A DNA stretch of 11,489 nt from AV2 sp035637175 (GTDB lineage: Bacteria > Verrucomicrobiota > Verrucomicrobiia > Limisphaerales > AV2), in NCBI GenBank assembly GCA_035637175.1, contig DASPXS010000027.1, positions 1 to 11,489 on the forward strand, given 5' to 3'. Shown piece by piece: positions 1-6,321 of the stretch (positions are counted from its first letter, which is position 1; each line of letters opens with the position of its first letter). The translations under genes were made by a program, and so were the position numbers. Under the pieces are notes generated by a model. The model did no database searches and was not told the DNA's origin. It saw nothing but the letters and a program-made list of their open reading frames with translations.

Positions 1-1
1 C

Positions 2-2074
2 CCGCAGCAACGACTGGCCGTGGAGACCATCAACGGTCCGGTCCTGATCCTCGCCGGCGCGGGCACGGGCAAAACGCGCGTCATCACGTATCGCATTGCG
101 CACATGATCGGGAAGGGCATCGCACCCGGGAACATTCTGGCCGTGACCTTCACCAACAAGGCTGCGCGCGAAATGCAGGAGCGCGTCAACCAACTCGTCC
201 CCAGAACACGGAACCTGGAGCGCGGAACCAACAACTCCGAGCCCCGAACTCCGAACTCTGAGCTTCGGAGCCACCCGACCCTTTGCACCTTTCATTCGCT
301 TTGCGTCCGCATTCTCCGGCAGCACATCGAGCAGCTCGGTTACAAGCGGAATTTTGTGATCTACAATGAGTCCGAGCAACTCGGCGTCATCAAAAAGATC
401 CTCAGCCAGATTTCGGCGAACAGCGAGAAGGCCGACCCGGCGGAAATTCTCGCGTTGCTCAGCAGGCATCGCAACGGGGGTTCGCGGGCCGTCGCTTCTG
501 CCGACGCGGGTGTGGCGGCGATGGCCCGGCACGTTTGTTCGCGTTATGAAACGGCTTTGCGCGCCTGCAACGCGGTTGATTTCGACGATCTCATTTTGCT
601 GACGCTGAGGTTGTTTGAAGAGCATCCCGACGCGCTGGCCGCCTGCCGCGCGAGGTATCGATACGTGATGGTGGACGAATATCAGGACACCAACGCCGCG
701 CAGTTTCAGCTCGTGCACGCCCTGACGCGGGAGCATCGCAACCTCTGCGTGGTGGGCGATGATGACCAGAGCATTTACGGCTGGCGCGGCGCGGAAATCG
801 CCAACCTGCTCGACATGGAGAAACATTTCTCCGAAGTCAAAGTGATCAAACTCGAACAGAACTACCGCTCGACCGGCGCCATTCTGACCGCCGCCAACGC
901 CCTCATCAAAAACAATGCGCGTCGCCGCGGCAAACAACTCTGGTCGGCCAAAGGGCAGGGGACCAGAATCACCCTGCACGCCTTCGGGAACGAAGAGGAG
1001 GAAGCGCGGACCCTGGTTGAGGAAATCGAATTCCTGCGGCAGACCCGGCGCGTTCCCTGGTCGGAACAGGCGATTTTGTTCCGGACGAATCTCCAGTCGC
1101 GCCCGCTCGAAACCGCGTTGCGCCAGGCCGGCGTGCGCTATCACCTGGTCGGCGGCCAAAGCTTTTTCGACCGGCGCGAAGTGAAGGATTTCCTCGCTTA
1201 CCTTAAAGTTTTTCTGAACCCGAACGATGACGTAAGCCTGTTGCGCGTTGCCAATGTTCCGGCGCGTGGTCTCAGCGACCCGACGATGGAACGGCTGCTG
1301 GCCGCCAGCCAGGAACGCAAGTGTTCCGTCTTCGCGGCGATGAAATATCCCGTGGTGCAGGCGACGTTTCCGGCCAAAACGCGCCGGAGCATCGAGACGT
1401 TTGTTGCTTTCATCGAACGCACGCGGGCGCAACTGGCGGACGAGGTTTCGGCGCGTGACACGCGCGCCCTGAGCTTGTGGTCTCAGCGGTTCATTGCTGA
1501 AATCGGTTACCCGGATGAGTTGCGCCGTTCGGAAAAGGACGCCGAAGCCGCCGAGAACCGAGTGCGCAACCTGCAGGACTTGATTGCGTCAATGGATGAG
1601 GAGACTGCACCCGGTGGCGAAGGTATCTCGCCCGCATTTTCCGCCACTGACAGGCTGCAGACATTCCTGGAAGAACTCATGCTCGACAACGAGCGCGAAG
1701 ACGATAAAGAGAATGCCGGCGACGCCGTCACCCTCATCACGATGCACAGTTGCAAGGGCCTGGAATTTCCGCGCGTCTCTATCGTCGGCCTGGAGGACGG
1801 TTTGCTTCCCCACTCGCGTTCGAAGGTTGAAGGCACGCTCGACGAGGAACGCCGGCTGTTCTACGTCGCCATCACCCGGGCGATGCAGACGTTGACCTTG
1901 AGCCATTGCAGCGCCCGCAAGAAGTACGGCCAGCCCGTGCCCTGTCATCCCTCGCCGTTTCTGAAGGAACTGCCTGCCGAAGTGGTCGAGCACGCCGACG
2001 AAAAAGCCCGGCGGCCGGTTGCCGTCGATGCGGGCAGGAACCTGTTTGCGGCGATACGTTCGACTTTGGAGTAG
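2..2074 (+). CDS. uvrD: UvrD/PcrA/Rep-family ATP-dependent DNA helicase (5' partial)
   Basis: Superfamily 1A 3'-5' DNA helicase, a family that acts in nucleotide excision repair, mismatch repair or replication restart. The reading frame is open through base 2, and the residues before the first GTG (base 20) still match the family (Q-motif region, PQQRLAVE), so the true start lies left of the window. Counting from the GTG at 20, the motifs are Walker A AGAGTGKT (12-19), motif Ia TFTNKAAREM (about 43-52), motif Ib TFHSLC (90-95), Walker B VDEYQD (D219/E220), motif III GDDDQSIYGWRGAE, motif IV EQNYRS, motif V TMHSCKGLEFPRV and motif VI EERRLFYVAITRA. All are intact, so the enzyme looks active. 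About 25 residues rich in R, N, S, P and E (about 61-85) interrupt the loop between motifs Ia and Ib and are encoded by repeat-like DNA. UvrD, PcrA and Rep cannot be separated on motifs alone; the family is certain, the symbol is not. Confidence 0.95.
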   Translation, partial: PQQRLAVETINGPVLILAGAGTGKTRVITYRIAHMIGKGIAPGNILAVTFTNKAAREMQERVNQLVPRTRNLERGTNNSEPRTPNSELRSHPTLCTFHSLCVRILRQHIEQLGYKRNFVIYNESEQLGVIKKILSQISANSEKADPAEILALLSRHRNGGSRAVASADAGVAAMARHVCSRYETALRACNAVDFDDLILLTLRLFEEHPDALAACRARYRYVMVDEYQDTNAAQFQLVHALTREHRNLCVVGDDDQSIYGWRGAEIANLLDMEKHFSEVKVIKLEQNYRSTGAILTAANALIKNNARRRGKQLWSAKGQGTRITLHAFGNEEEEARTLVEEIEFLRQTRRVPWSEQAILFRTNLQSRPLETALRQAGVRYHLVGGQSFFDRREVKDFLAYLKVFLNPNDDVSLLRVANVPARGLSDPTMERLLAASQERKCSVFAAMKYPVVQATFPAKTRRSIETFVAFIERTRAQLADEVSARDTRALSLWSQRFIAEIGYPDELRRSEKDAEAAENRVRNLQDLIASMDEETAPGGEGISPAFSATDRLQTFLEELMLDNEREDDKENAGDAVTLITMHSCKGLEFPRVSIVGLEDGLLPHSRSKVEGTLDEERRLFYVAITRAMQTLTLSHCSARKKYGQPVPCHPSPFLKELPAEVVEHADEKARRPVAVDAGRNLFAAIRSTLE
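200..274. repeat. Repeat-like in-frame insert inside the helicase gene
   Basis: The stretch is made of degenerate 8-10 base units such as CGGAACCTGG (209-218), CGAACTCCGAACTC (245-258) and CTCCGAGC (235-242). The last pairs with GCTTCGGAG (262-270) to give an 8-bp stem with one bulged base. It encodes about 25 residues not expected between helicase motifs Ia and Ib. Its 10-mer CGGAACCTGG recurs exactly in the hemL insert (3211-3220), and its CGAACTCCG is the reverse complement of CGGAGTTCG found there twice. The boundaries are estimates. Confidence 0.65.
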
Positions 2075-2228
2075 GCGGTGTGTCCGTGAAGAAAATGCCG
2101 GGCCGCTGATTGGCGAAATCCGCGTCAAACCTGCCGCGTCTGCCAGGGGTCATCAGGCCGTCCGACCCATGTTGATGCGAGTCAAGTTTCGGCGTGCCTT
2201 CCGCGGGGTGTCGGCTACCTTCTCGACC

Positions 2229-3641
2229 ATGATTTCGCGGGCCAAATCCGACGCTCTTTTTGCCGAGGCGCTAAAATACATCCCTGGCGGCGTCAATTCG
2301 CCCGTGCGCGCCTTTCGCGCCGTGGGCGGACAGCCGTTCTTCGTCCACAAGGCCAGGGGCGCGCATGTCTGGGATGTCGATGGCAATGCATACCTCGATT
2401 ACGTCTGCACCTGGGGCCCGGCGATTCTGGGCCATGCGCATCCGAAAATAATCGGAGCGGTCCAGCAGGCGGCGGAACAGGGCACGAGCTTCGGCATTCC
2501 GAATCCATTCGAGGTAACGATGGCGAAACGGGTCTGCGCCGCCGTGCCGAGCGTGCAAAAAGTCCGCATGTGCAACTCCGGCACGGAAGCCTGCATGTCG
2601 GCCATCCGCCTCGCGCGCGGCTTCACCAAACGCGACAAGATCATCAAGTTCGACGGCTGTTACCACGGCCACGCCGATTCACTCCTGGTCAAAGCCGGCT
2701 CGGGCGCACTCACGTTCGGCTACCCGGACAGCGCGGGCGTCCCGGCGGCATTCACGCAGCACACGATCGTTCTGCCGTTCAACGACACCGACGCCGTAAA
2801 GGCGGCATTTGAAGCGAACCAAGGTCAGGTCGCTGGAGTCATTGTCGAACCGGTGCCGGGCAATGCCGGTTTGTATCTGCCCAAACCGGGGTACCTTGAG
2901 TTTCTGCGGAAAATGACCGCGGACAACGGCGCGCTGCTGATTTTCGACGAAGTGATGACCGGTTTTCGGCTCGCCTGGGGCGGTGCGCAGGAACGATTCG
3001 GCATCACGCCCGATCTGAGTTGTTTCGGCAAGATCATCGGCGGCGGTTTGCCGGTCGGGGCCTTTGGCGGGCGCGCTGATATCATGGATTGTCTGGCGCC
3101 GGTTGGGCCGGTGTATCAGGCGGGAACTCTGAGCGGCAATCCGTTGGCGATGGCGGCGGGTATCGCGGCGCTCGAAGAACTTTCAAATGCGGAGTTCGAA
3201 ATGCGGAGTTCGGAACCTGGCGCAGGGAGTGTGGAATCGGCCGGCGTGCCCCTCTCCCGGCTTTCGGCCACTCTCTCCCCATCCGTTGGGAAGAGGGCCG
3301 GGGTGAGCGGTTCCGCCAACGCCTACGCGCGTCTCGAGCAACTCGGCGCACAACTTGAAGCCGGCATGAAGGACGCCGCCAAATCGGCGAAGGCGCGGGT
3401 GCAGTTCAATCGTTGCGGCTCGATGTTTTGCGCTTATTTCACCGACCGACCGGTTCACAACCTCGCCGACGCGATGCACAGCGATCGAGCGCGGTTCAAG
3501 AAATTCTTCCACGGTATGCTGGCCGAAGGGATTTACCTCGCGCCGTCGCAGTTTGAGGCGGGGTTCATTTCGACCGCGCACACGGCGGAGGACATTGAGA
3601 GAACTGTGAAAGCGGCGGCAAAGGCGGTCCGTCAGTTCTAA
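2229..3641 (+). CDS. hemL: Glutamate-1-semialdehyde 2,1-aminomutase HemL, with an internal insert
   Basis: PLP-dependent class III aminotransferase-fold enzyme that converts glutamate-1-semialdehyde to 5-aminolevulinate, the last step of the C5 route to haem and other tetrapyrroles; cytosolic. I chose ATG 2229 because MISRAKSDALFAEALKYIPG matches the family N-terminus. ATG 2169 is in frame but adds 20 unrelated residues, and neither start has a clear Shine-Dalgarno. Family signatures are GGVNSPVRAF near the start, NSGTEACMSAIRLARG, FDGCYHGHADSLLVKAGSG, the PLP-aspartate motif FDEVMTGFR and the PLP lysine K268 in FGKIIGGGLPVGAFGG. At 470 residues it exceeds the usual length of about 427. Nearly all of the excess is a segment at about residues 320-364 between MAAGIAALEELS and AYARLEQLGAQLEAGM, encoded by repeat DNA. 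The rest aligns normally, so function is probably kept. It lies 22 bp upstream of ruvX. Confidence 0.95.
   Translation: MISRAKSDALFAEALKYIPGGVNSPVRAFRAVGGQPFFVHKARGAHVWDVDGNAYLDYVCTWGPAILGHAHPKIIGAVQQAAEQGTSFGIPNPFEVTMAKRVCAAVPSVQKVRMCNSGTEACMSAIRLARGFTKRDKIIKFDGCYHGHADSLLVKAGSGALTFGYPDSAGVPAAFTQHTIVLPFNDTDAVKAAFEANQGQVAGVIVEPVPGNAGLYLPKPGYLEFLRKMTADNGALLIFDEVMTGFRLAWGGAQERFGITPDLSCFGKIIGGGLPVGAFGGRADIMDCLAPVGPVYQAGTLSGNPLAMAAGIAALEELSNAEFEMRSSEPGAGSVESAGVPLSRLSATLSPSVGKRAGVSGSANAYARLEQLGAQLEAGMKDAAKSAKARVQFNRCGSMFCAYFTDRPVHNLADAMHSDRARFKKFFHGMLAEGIYLAPSQFEAGFISTAHTAEDIERTVKAAAKAVRQF
3185..3322. repeat. Composite repeat inserted in frame in hemL
   Basis: This opens with two perfect tandem copies of a 14-mer, AAATGCGGAGTTCG (3185-3198 and 3199-3212), followed by CGGAACCTGG (3211-3220), which is also present in the helicase insert. 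The second half holds CCCTCTCCCGG and an imperfect hairpin pairing CGGCC plus a CTCT/CCC run (3265-3280) with GGGAAGAGGGCCG (3288-3300). The edges AAATGC and CAACGC resemble a decayed target duplication (encoding S-N-A and A-N-A), which is suggestive only. The length is about a multiple of three and there is no stop in the hemL frame. Confidence 0.7.
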
Positions 3642-3663
3642 ACTTTATCGGACCACATTCTCC

Positions 3664-4104
3664 ATGCGCATCCTCGCCATTGACCACGGGACGAAACGAA
3701 TGGGTATCGCCATCAGCGATGAGCTCGGAATGATTGCCCAGCCGCTGGAGTTTATTCCGGCGGAGCCGTTCGCGGAGTTTCTCAAGCGCCTGAAGGAAAT
3801 CATTCGCGCGAAACAGGTCGAGCTGATTCTGGTCGGGATGCCGCGCAACATGGATGGCAGTTATGGTCCGGCCGCATTGAAGGTCCAGGAGTTTGTCGCC
3901 GTGCTGAAGGACGCCCTCACCATCCCCATCCAGACTCCGGACGAACGTTTGACCTCAGTGCAGGCGCACCGCTTTCTGACCAAGGCGGAAGTGCGGGGGC
4001 GGCAACGGAAAGGGAAGGTGGACAAGTCGGCTGCGGCGATTTTGTTGCAAAGCTACCTGGATGGCCGAACAGGTAAAAGTCTTACCACGAATGAACAGGA
4101 ATGA
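3664..4104 (+). CDS. ruvX: RuvX/YqgF family, putative pre-16S rRNA processing nuclease
   Basis: RNase H-fold protein of the YqgF/RuvX family. It is known in E. coli as an essential factor in maturing the 5' end of 16S rRNA, and was earlier proposed as a Holliday-junction resolvase. The 146-residue length fits the family. The acidic active-site candidates are D7 in the N-terminal LAIDHGTKRMGIAISD strand, the conserved DERLTS motif (D93, E94) and D120 in VDKSAAAILLQSYLD. ATG 3664 starts exactly at the conserved first beta strand. The natural C-terminus should lie near QSYLDGR. The last residues, about LTTNEQE, and the TGA stop come from the left arm of an inverted repeat that starts at 4084, so the original end appears to have been replaced. 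It is 22 bp downstream of hemL and probably cotranscribed. Confidence 0.93.
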   Translation: MRILAIDHGTKRMGIAISDELGMIAQPLEFIPAEPFAEFLKRLKEIIRAKQVELILVGMPRNMDGSYGPAALKVQEFVAVLKDALTIPIQTPDERLTSVQAHRFLTKAEVRGRQRKGKVDKSAAAILLQSYLDGRTGKSLTTNEQE

Positions 4105-4267
4105 ACAGGAAGTGTCAGGCGCCTTACGCGAATTGCGCGAATTAACTCGAATTGAATTGTGTTCGGGAAAATTCGCGTCAATTGGCGGAATTCGCGTCAA
4201 AAAGTCCCCACCCCGCTCAACGTTCGGACCTCCTCCTGATTCGTGTTCATTCGTGTGGATTCGTGGT
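4084..4267. repeat. Nested double inverted repeat between ruvX and truA
   Basis: Two inverted repeats are nested. The outer arms are 4084-4111 and 4240-4267 (28 nt, 24 matching by my alignment; built on ACCACGAAT and GAATGAACA). The inner arms are 4126-4153 and 4170-4197 (28 nt, 24 matching; built on ACGCGAATT). The outer left arm holds two perfect tandem copies of the 10-mer AATGAACAGG (4090-4099, 4100-4109). It contains the ruvX stop codon and ends 11 bases before the likely truA start. It is too short and too repetitive to be a gene. It could fold into a long stem in RNA or a cruciform in DNA. Confidence 0.8.
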
Positions 4268-4278
4268 TTCATCCTCGT

Positions 4279-5049
4279 GTGGAGAAGCTCAAATTCAAAC
4301 TGACCGTCGCTTACGACGGGACGAATTACGAAGGCTGGCAGTTGCAAAAGACCGGCCTGGGGGTCCAGCAGAAGGTCGAAGAGGCGCTGGCGAACCTGTT
4401 CCCCAGCCGGCCGCGCGTGCACGGTTCGAGCCGCACGGACACCGGCGTGCATGCGCTCGGCATGATCGCCCACGTCGAGGTTCCCAAAGCCGAATTCAAA
4501 ATGCCGGTCCGCAAGCTTGTCCTCGCGTTGAATGCCTGGTTGCCGGAAGACATCCGCGTGATGACGGCAACGCGTTGTCGCGCCGAGTTTCACGCCCGAT
4601 TCGATGCGACGAGCAAGCAATATCGTTACTTGGTGTGGAACCACACGGCGATGAATCCGTTGCTTCGACATCAGGCGTGGCATGTGCCGGCGGCGCTGGA
4701 CCTGGCGGCGATGCGGAGCGCGGCGAAACTTTTTCGTGGCCGGCACGATTTCAAATCGTTTGCCGGCACCCGGAAATATGAAATGGAATCGACCGTGCGC
4801 ACGGTGACGGGATGCGGGATCAAGCGAAACGGCCCGCTGCTGACGTTTATCATCGAGGGCGATGGGTTTCTTTACAAAATGTGCCGCGGTATCGTCGGCA
4901 CACTGGTGCAGGTGGGGCAGGGGAAGTTCGCAGCCGGTCAGATCCGGCGGATGCTTGAAAGCAAAGACCGGCGCGTGGCGGGGATGACGGCGCCGGCGCA
5001 TGGGCTGGTGCTGTGGAAAGTGTTCTATAAACGGAAAAGCATAGCATAG
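4279..5049 (+). CDS. truA: tRNA pseudouridine(38-40) synthase TruA
   Basis: Isomerises uridine to pseudouridine at positions 38-40 of the tRNA anticodon stem-loop. The product is 256 residues from GTG 4279, normal for TruA. Motifs are AYDGTNYEGWQ at the N-terminus, the catalytic loop SSRTDTGVHALG with nucleophile D54, LVLALNAWLPEDIRV, FHARFDATSKQYRYLVWN, RHDFKSFAG, IEGDGFLYKMCRGIVGTLVQVG and the terminal APAHGLVLWKVFY. I chose GTG 4279 because MEKLKFKLTVAYDG begins at the family's first strand. An in-frame GTG at 4243 would add 12 residues encoded by the right arm of the adjacent inverted repeat, so it is less likely. No Shine-Dalgarno is visible before either start, because the repeat occupies the space where one would be. 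Translation may depend on weak or leaderless initiation. The gene sits between ruvX and trmL on the same strand. Confidence 0.94.
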   Translation: MEKLKFKLTVAYDGTNYEGWQLQKTGLGVQQKVEEALANLFPSRPRVHGSSRTDTGVHALGMIAHVEVPKAEFKMPVRKLVLALNAWLPEDIRVMTATRCRAEFHARFDATSKQYRYLVWNHTAMNPLLRHQAWHVPAALDLAAMRSAAKLFRGRHDFKSFAGTRKYEMESTVRTVTGCGIKRNGPLLTFIIEGDGFLYKMCRGIVGTLVQVGQGKFAAGQIRRMLESKDRRVAGMTAPAHGLVLWKVFYKRKSIA

Positions 5050-5063
5050 CGGACTGATGAAGC

Positions 5064-5150
5064 ATCGGAGTAGGGGAGTGATGGAGTGTCGGTGACTCAA
5101 AACTCCACCAATCCAAAACTCCATCGCTCCAACATTCCAATACTCCATTT
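5064..5150. repeat. ACTCCA-type degenerate repeat cluster between truA and trmL
   Basis: The left part is rich in GGAGT units and the right part in ACTCC units, so the two halves are opposed. GGAGTGATGGAGT (5075-5087) pairs with ACTCCATCGCTCC (5118-5130) at 12 of 13 positions. ACTCC- or TTCC-type units recur about every 8-12 bases from 5100 to 5150. The cluster starts 14 bases after the truA stop and ends just before the trmL ATG at 5157, leaving no room for a separate ribosome binding site except CTTCC-type sequence, which is the wrong strand for one. Confidence 0.7.
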
Positions 5151-5156
5151 CTTCCA

Positions 5157-5621
5157 ATGCACATCGTCCTGGTTGAACCGGAAATACCGCCGAACACGGG
5201 CAACGTGGCCCGGCTTTGCGCGGCCACCAACACCCGGCTTCATCTCATCGATCCGCTCGGCTTCGAGCTCGACGACAAACAACTCAAGCGCGCCGGCATG
5301 GATTACTGGCAGCATGTCGAGTGGTGTCGCTGGCCCGACTGGTCGGCGTTTGAGAAACAGCTTCCGGCGGACGCCCGGCTCTGGTTCATCGAATCAAAGG
5401 GTCCGAAGCACTATGCAGACGTCGGTTATCTGCCGGACGATTATCTGGTGTTTGGCCGCGAAACGGCGGGTTTGCCAAGAAAACTGCTCGAACAGAATCG
5501 CGATCGCTGGCTGCGCATCCCGATGTTCAACCAGCAATCACGTTCGCTGAATCTGTCGAACTGCGCGGCGCTGGTGTTGTTCGAGGCGTTGCGGCAGCAC
5601 GGGTTCAGGGGTGAAACGTAA
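5157..5621 (+). CDS. trmL: tRNA (cytidine(34)-2'-O)-methyltransferase TrmL
   Basis: SPOUT-class (trefoil-knot) SAM-dependent methyltransferase that methylates the 2'-OH of the wobble nucleotide in certain leucine tRNAs. Its 154 residues match the family length of about 155. Visible motifs are the N-terminal LVEPEIPPNTGNVARLCAAT (motif 1, residues 5-24), IDPLGFELDDKQLKRAGMDYW, the SAM-knot motif VFGRETAGLP (98-107) and the terminal IPMFNQQSRSLNLSN (121-135) followed by a helix. This Asn-Thr-Gly-Asn plus GRETAGLP combination separates TrmL from the larger TrmH/RlmB enzymes. ATG 5157 is the only sensible start. The TAA stop lies inside the left arm of an inverted repeat (5618-5702). The gene ends convergently against the EIIA gene on the other strand. 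With truA next door, this makes a small cluster for tRNA anticodon-arm modification. Confidence 0.92.
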   Translation: MHIVLVEPEIPPNTGNVARLCAATNTRLHLIDPLGFELDDKQLKRAGMDYWQHVEWCRWPDWSAFEKQLPADARLWFIESKGPKHYADVGYLPDDYLVFGRETAGLPRKLLEQNRDRWLRIPMFNQQSRSLNLSNCAALVLFEALRQHGFRGET

Positions 5622-5702
5622 TGCGTAATACGTAATTCGTAACTCGTAACACGCAAACGTGGCGCGTCAGACGCAGGACTGCAATCACGCATCACGCATT
5701 AC
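5618..5702. repeat. Inverted repeat between convergent trmL and EIIA genes
   Basis: GTAATGCGTAATACGTAATT (5618-5637) pairs with AATCACGCATCACGCATTAC (5683-5702) at 17 of 20 positions, with about 45 bases between. The left side continues as degenerate CGTAATTCGTAACTCGTAAC units (to 5650). The left arm contains the trmL stop codon, and the right arm ends 9 bases before the EIIA stop. From its position it could serve as a bidirectional transcription end for both genes, but there is no adjacent U-tract, so that is an inference. Confidence 0.7.
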
Positions 5703-5711
5703 CACCAACCC

Positions 5712-6203
5712 TCACAGCGTCGCTTCCGCTTCCTGGATGAACGCGATGACTTTTTCCGGCGTGTCAACCGTGGTGAGATTTTGGCGCAACCTGGGGTCGC
5801 GGACGAGCCGGCTGACGCGGGCGAGAATGGCCAGGTGCTGAGTAACCGTTGTGGTGACCAGCAGAAAGAAAAGCTTGGCGGGCTGCGCGTCAATGGCGCC
5901 ATAACCGATTCCTTCGTCGTGCCGGCCAAAGACAACCACCGGTTTTTCAACCAACCCGACCAGTGCGTTGCGCGCATGGGGCAGGGCGACCCCATCGCCA
6001 ACGCCGGTGCTGTGAAGTTGTTCCCTTTCCTGCAACGCCCGGAGCAGCGTCTGTTTTGCCTCCGGCCGGTTTGCGATTTCCGGAATTCGGCTGACGAGCT
6101 CCATCAGCACTTCGTCGCGCCGACGCCCGCGCAGATGAAGCTCGATCGTCGCCAGGCAGATCACGTCGCTGATAAGCAGTCGTTTCGGCTCGGAGAACGC
6201 CAT
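5712..6203 (-). CDS. PTS EIIA type-2 (fructose/nitrogen-type) domain protein
   Basis: Single-domain 163-residue phosphocarrier of the PTS EIIA type-2 family (fructose, mannitol, PtsN-like). The phosphorylated histidine is H76 in GVALPHAR, preceded by the family helix HSTGVGDG. Other family features are the N-terminal LLISDVICLATIELHLRGRRRDEVLMELV region and the C-terminal LVTTTVTQHLAILARVSRLVRD segment. I start at ATG 6203 (MAFSEPKRLL). The frame stays open to about 6311, but that extension would read through the 44-bp palindrome and gives a non-family peptide. No EIIB, EIIC, HPr or EI gene is in the window, so it may be regulatory (PtsN-like) rather than part of a sugar-phosphorylating transporter. 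It is on the same strand as, and downstream of, the sugar ABC operon, separated from it by a probable terminator. Confidence 0.88.
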   Translation of the reverse strand: MAFSEPKRLLISDVICLATIELHLRGRRRDEVLMELVSRIPEIANRPEAKQTLLRALQEREQLHSTGVGDGVALPHARNALVGLVEKPVVVFGRHDEGIGYGAIDAQPAKLFFLLVTTTVTQHLAILARVSRLVRDPRLRQNLTTVDTPEKVIAFIQEAEATL

Positions 6204-6258
6204 AGGTCGAATATCGTAGGACCTGTGCCCGCCAGGAGAAGGAAAAACGTCGGGTAAA

Positions 6259-6302
6259 CCGGTGCGGAAAAAATCCGCATATGCGGATTTTTTCCGCACC
6301 GG
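6259..6302. terminator. Perfect 44-bp palindrome, probable terminator of the ABC operon
   Basis: The 22 bases CCGGTGCGGAAAAAATCCGC + AT at 6259-6280 are exactly repeated as their reverse complement at 6281-6302, with no spacer and no mismatch. The stem has GC-rich ends and an A6/T6 tract inside it. It starts 19 bases after the permease stop on the minus strand and ends 55 bases before the EIIA start. A hairpin in this position fits transcription termination, though the usual U-run after the hairpin is weak (TTTACCC on the minus strand). Because it is symmetrical, both strands would encode the same peptide (RKKSAYADFFRTG) if translated. Confidence 0.75.
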
Positions 6303-6321
6303 GCGCTTCAAGCGAAAGAGG

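Noticed and set aside
2019..2228. N-terminal extension of HemL overlapping the helicase end
   Set aside because: The family N-terminus begins at ATG 2229. The upstream part includes the end of the helicase gene in another frame.
3955..5157. A 400-codon open frame on the minus strand across the ruvX end, truA and two repeat regions
   Set aside because: It is antisense to truA, whose motifs are unmistakable. Its N-terminal part only translates the ACTCC repeats, and the product has no recognisable motif.
4084..5702. Reading the intergenic repeats as a CRISPR array
   Set aside because: The units are 8-11 bases, degenerate, in opposed orientations and without unique spacers of regular length. 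No cas gene is present.
6204..6311. N-terminal extension of the EIIA protein through the palindrome
   Set aside because: EIIA domains start at about MAFSEP. The extension would read the terminator-like palindrome and has no counterpart in the family.
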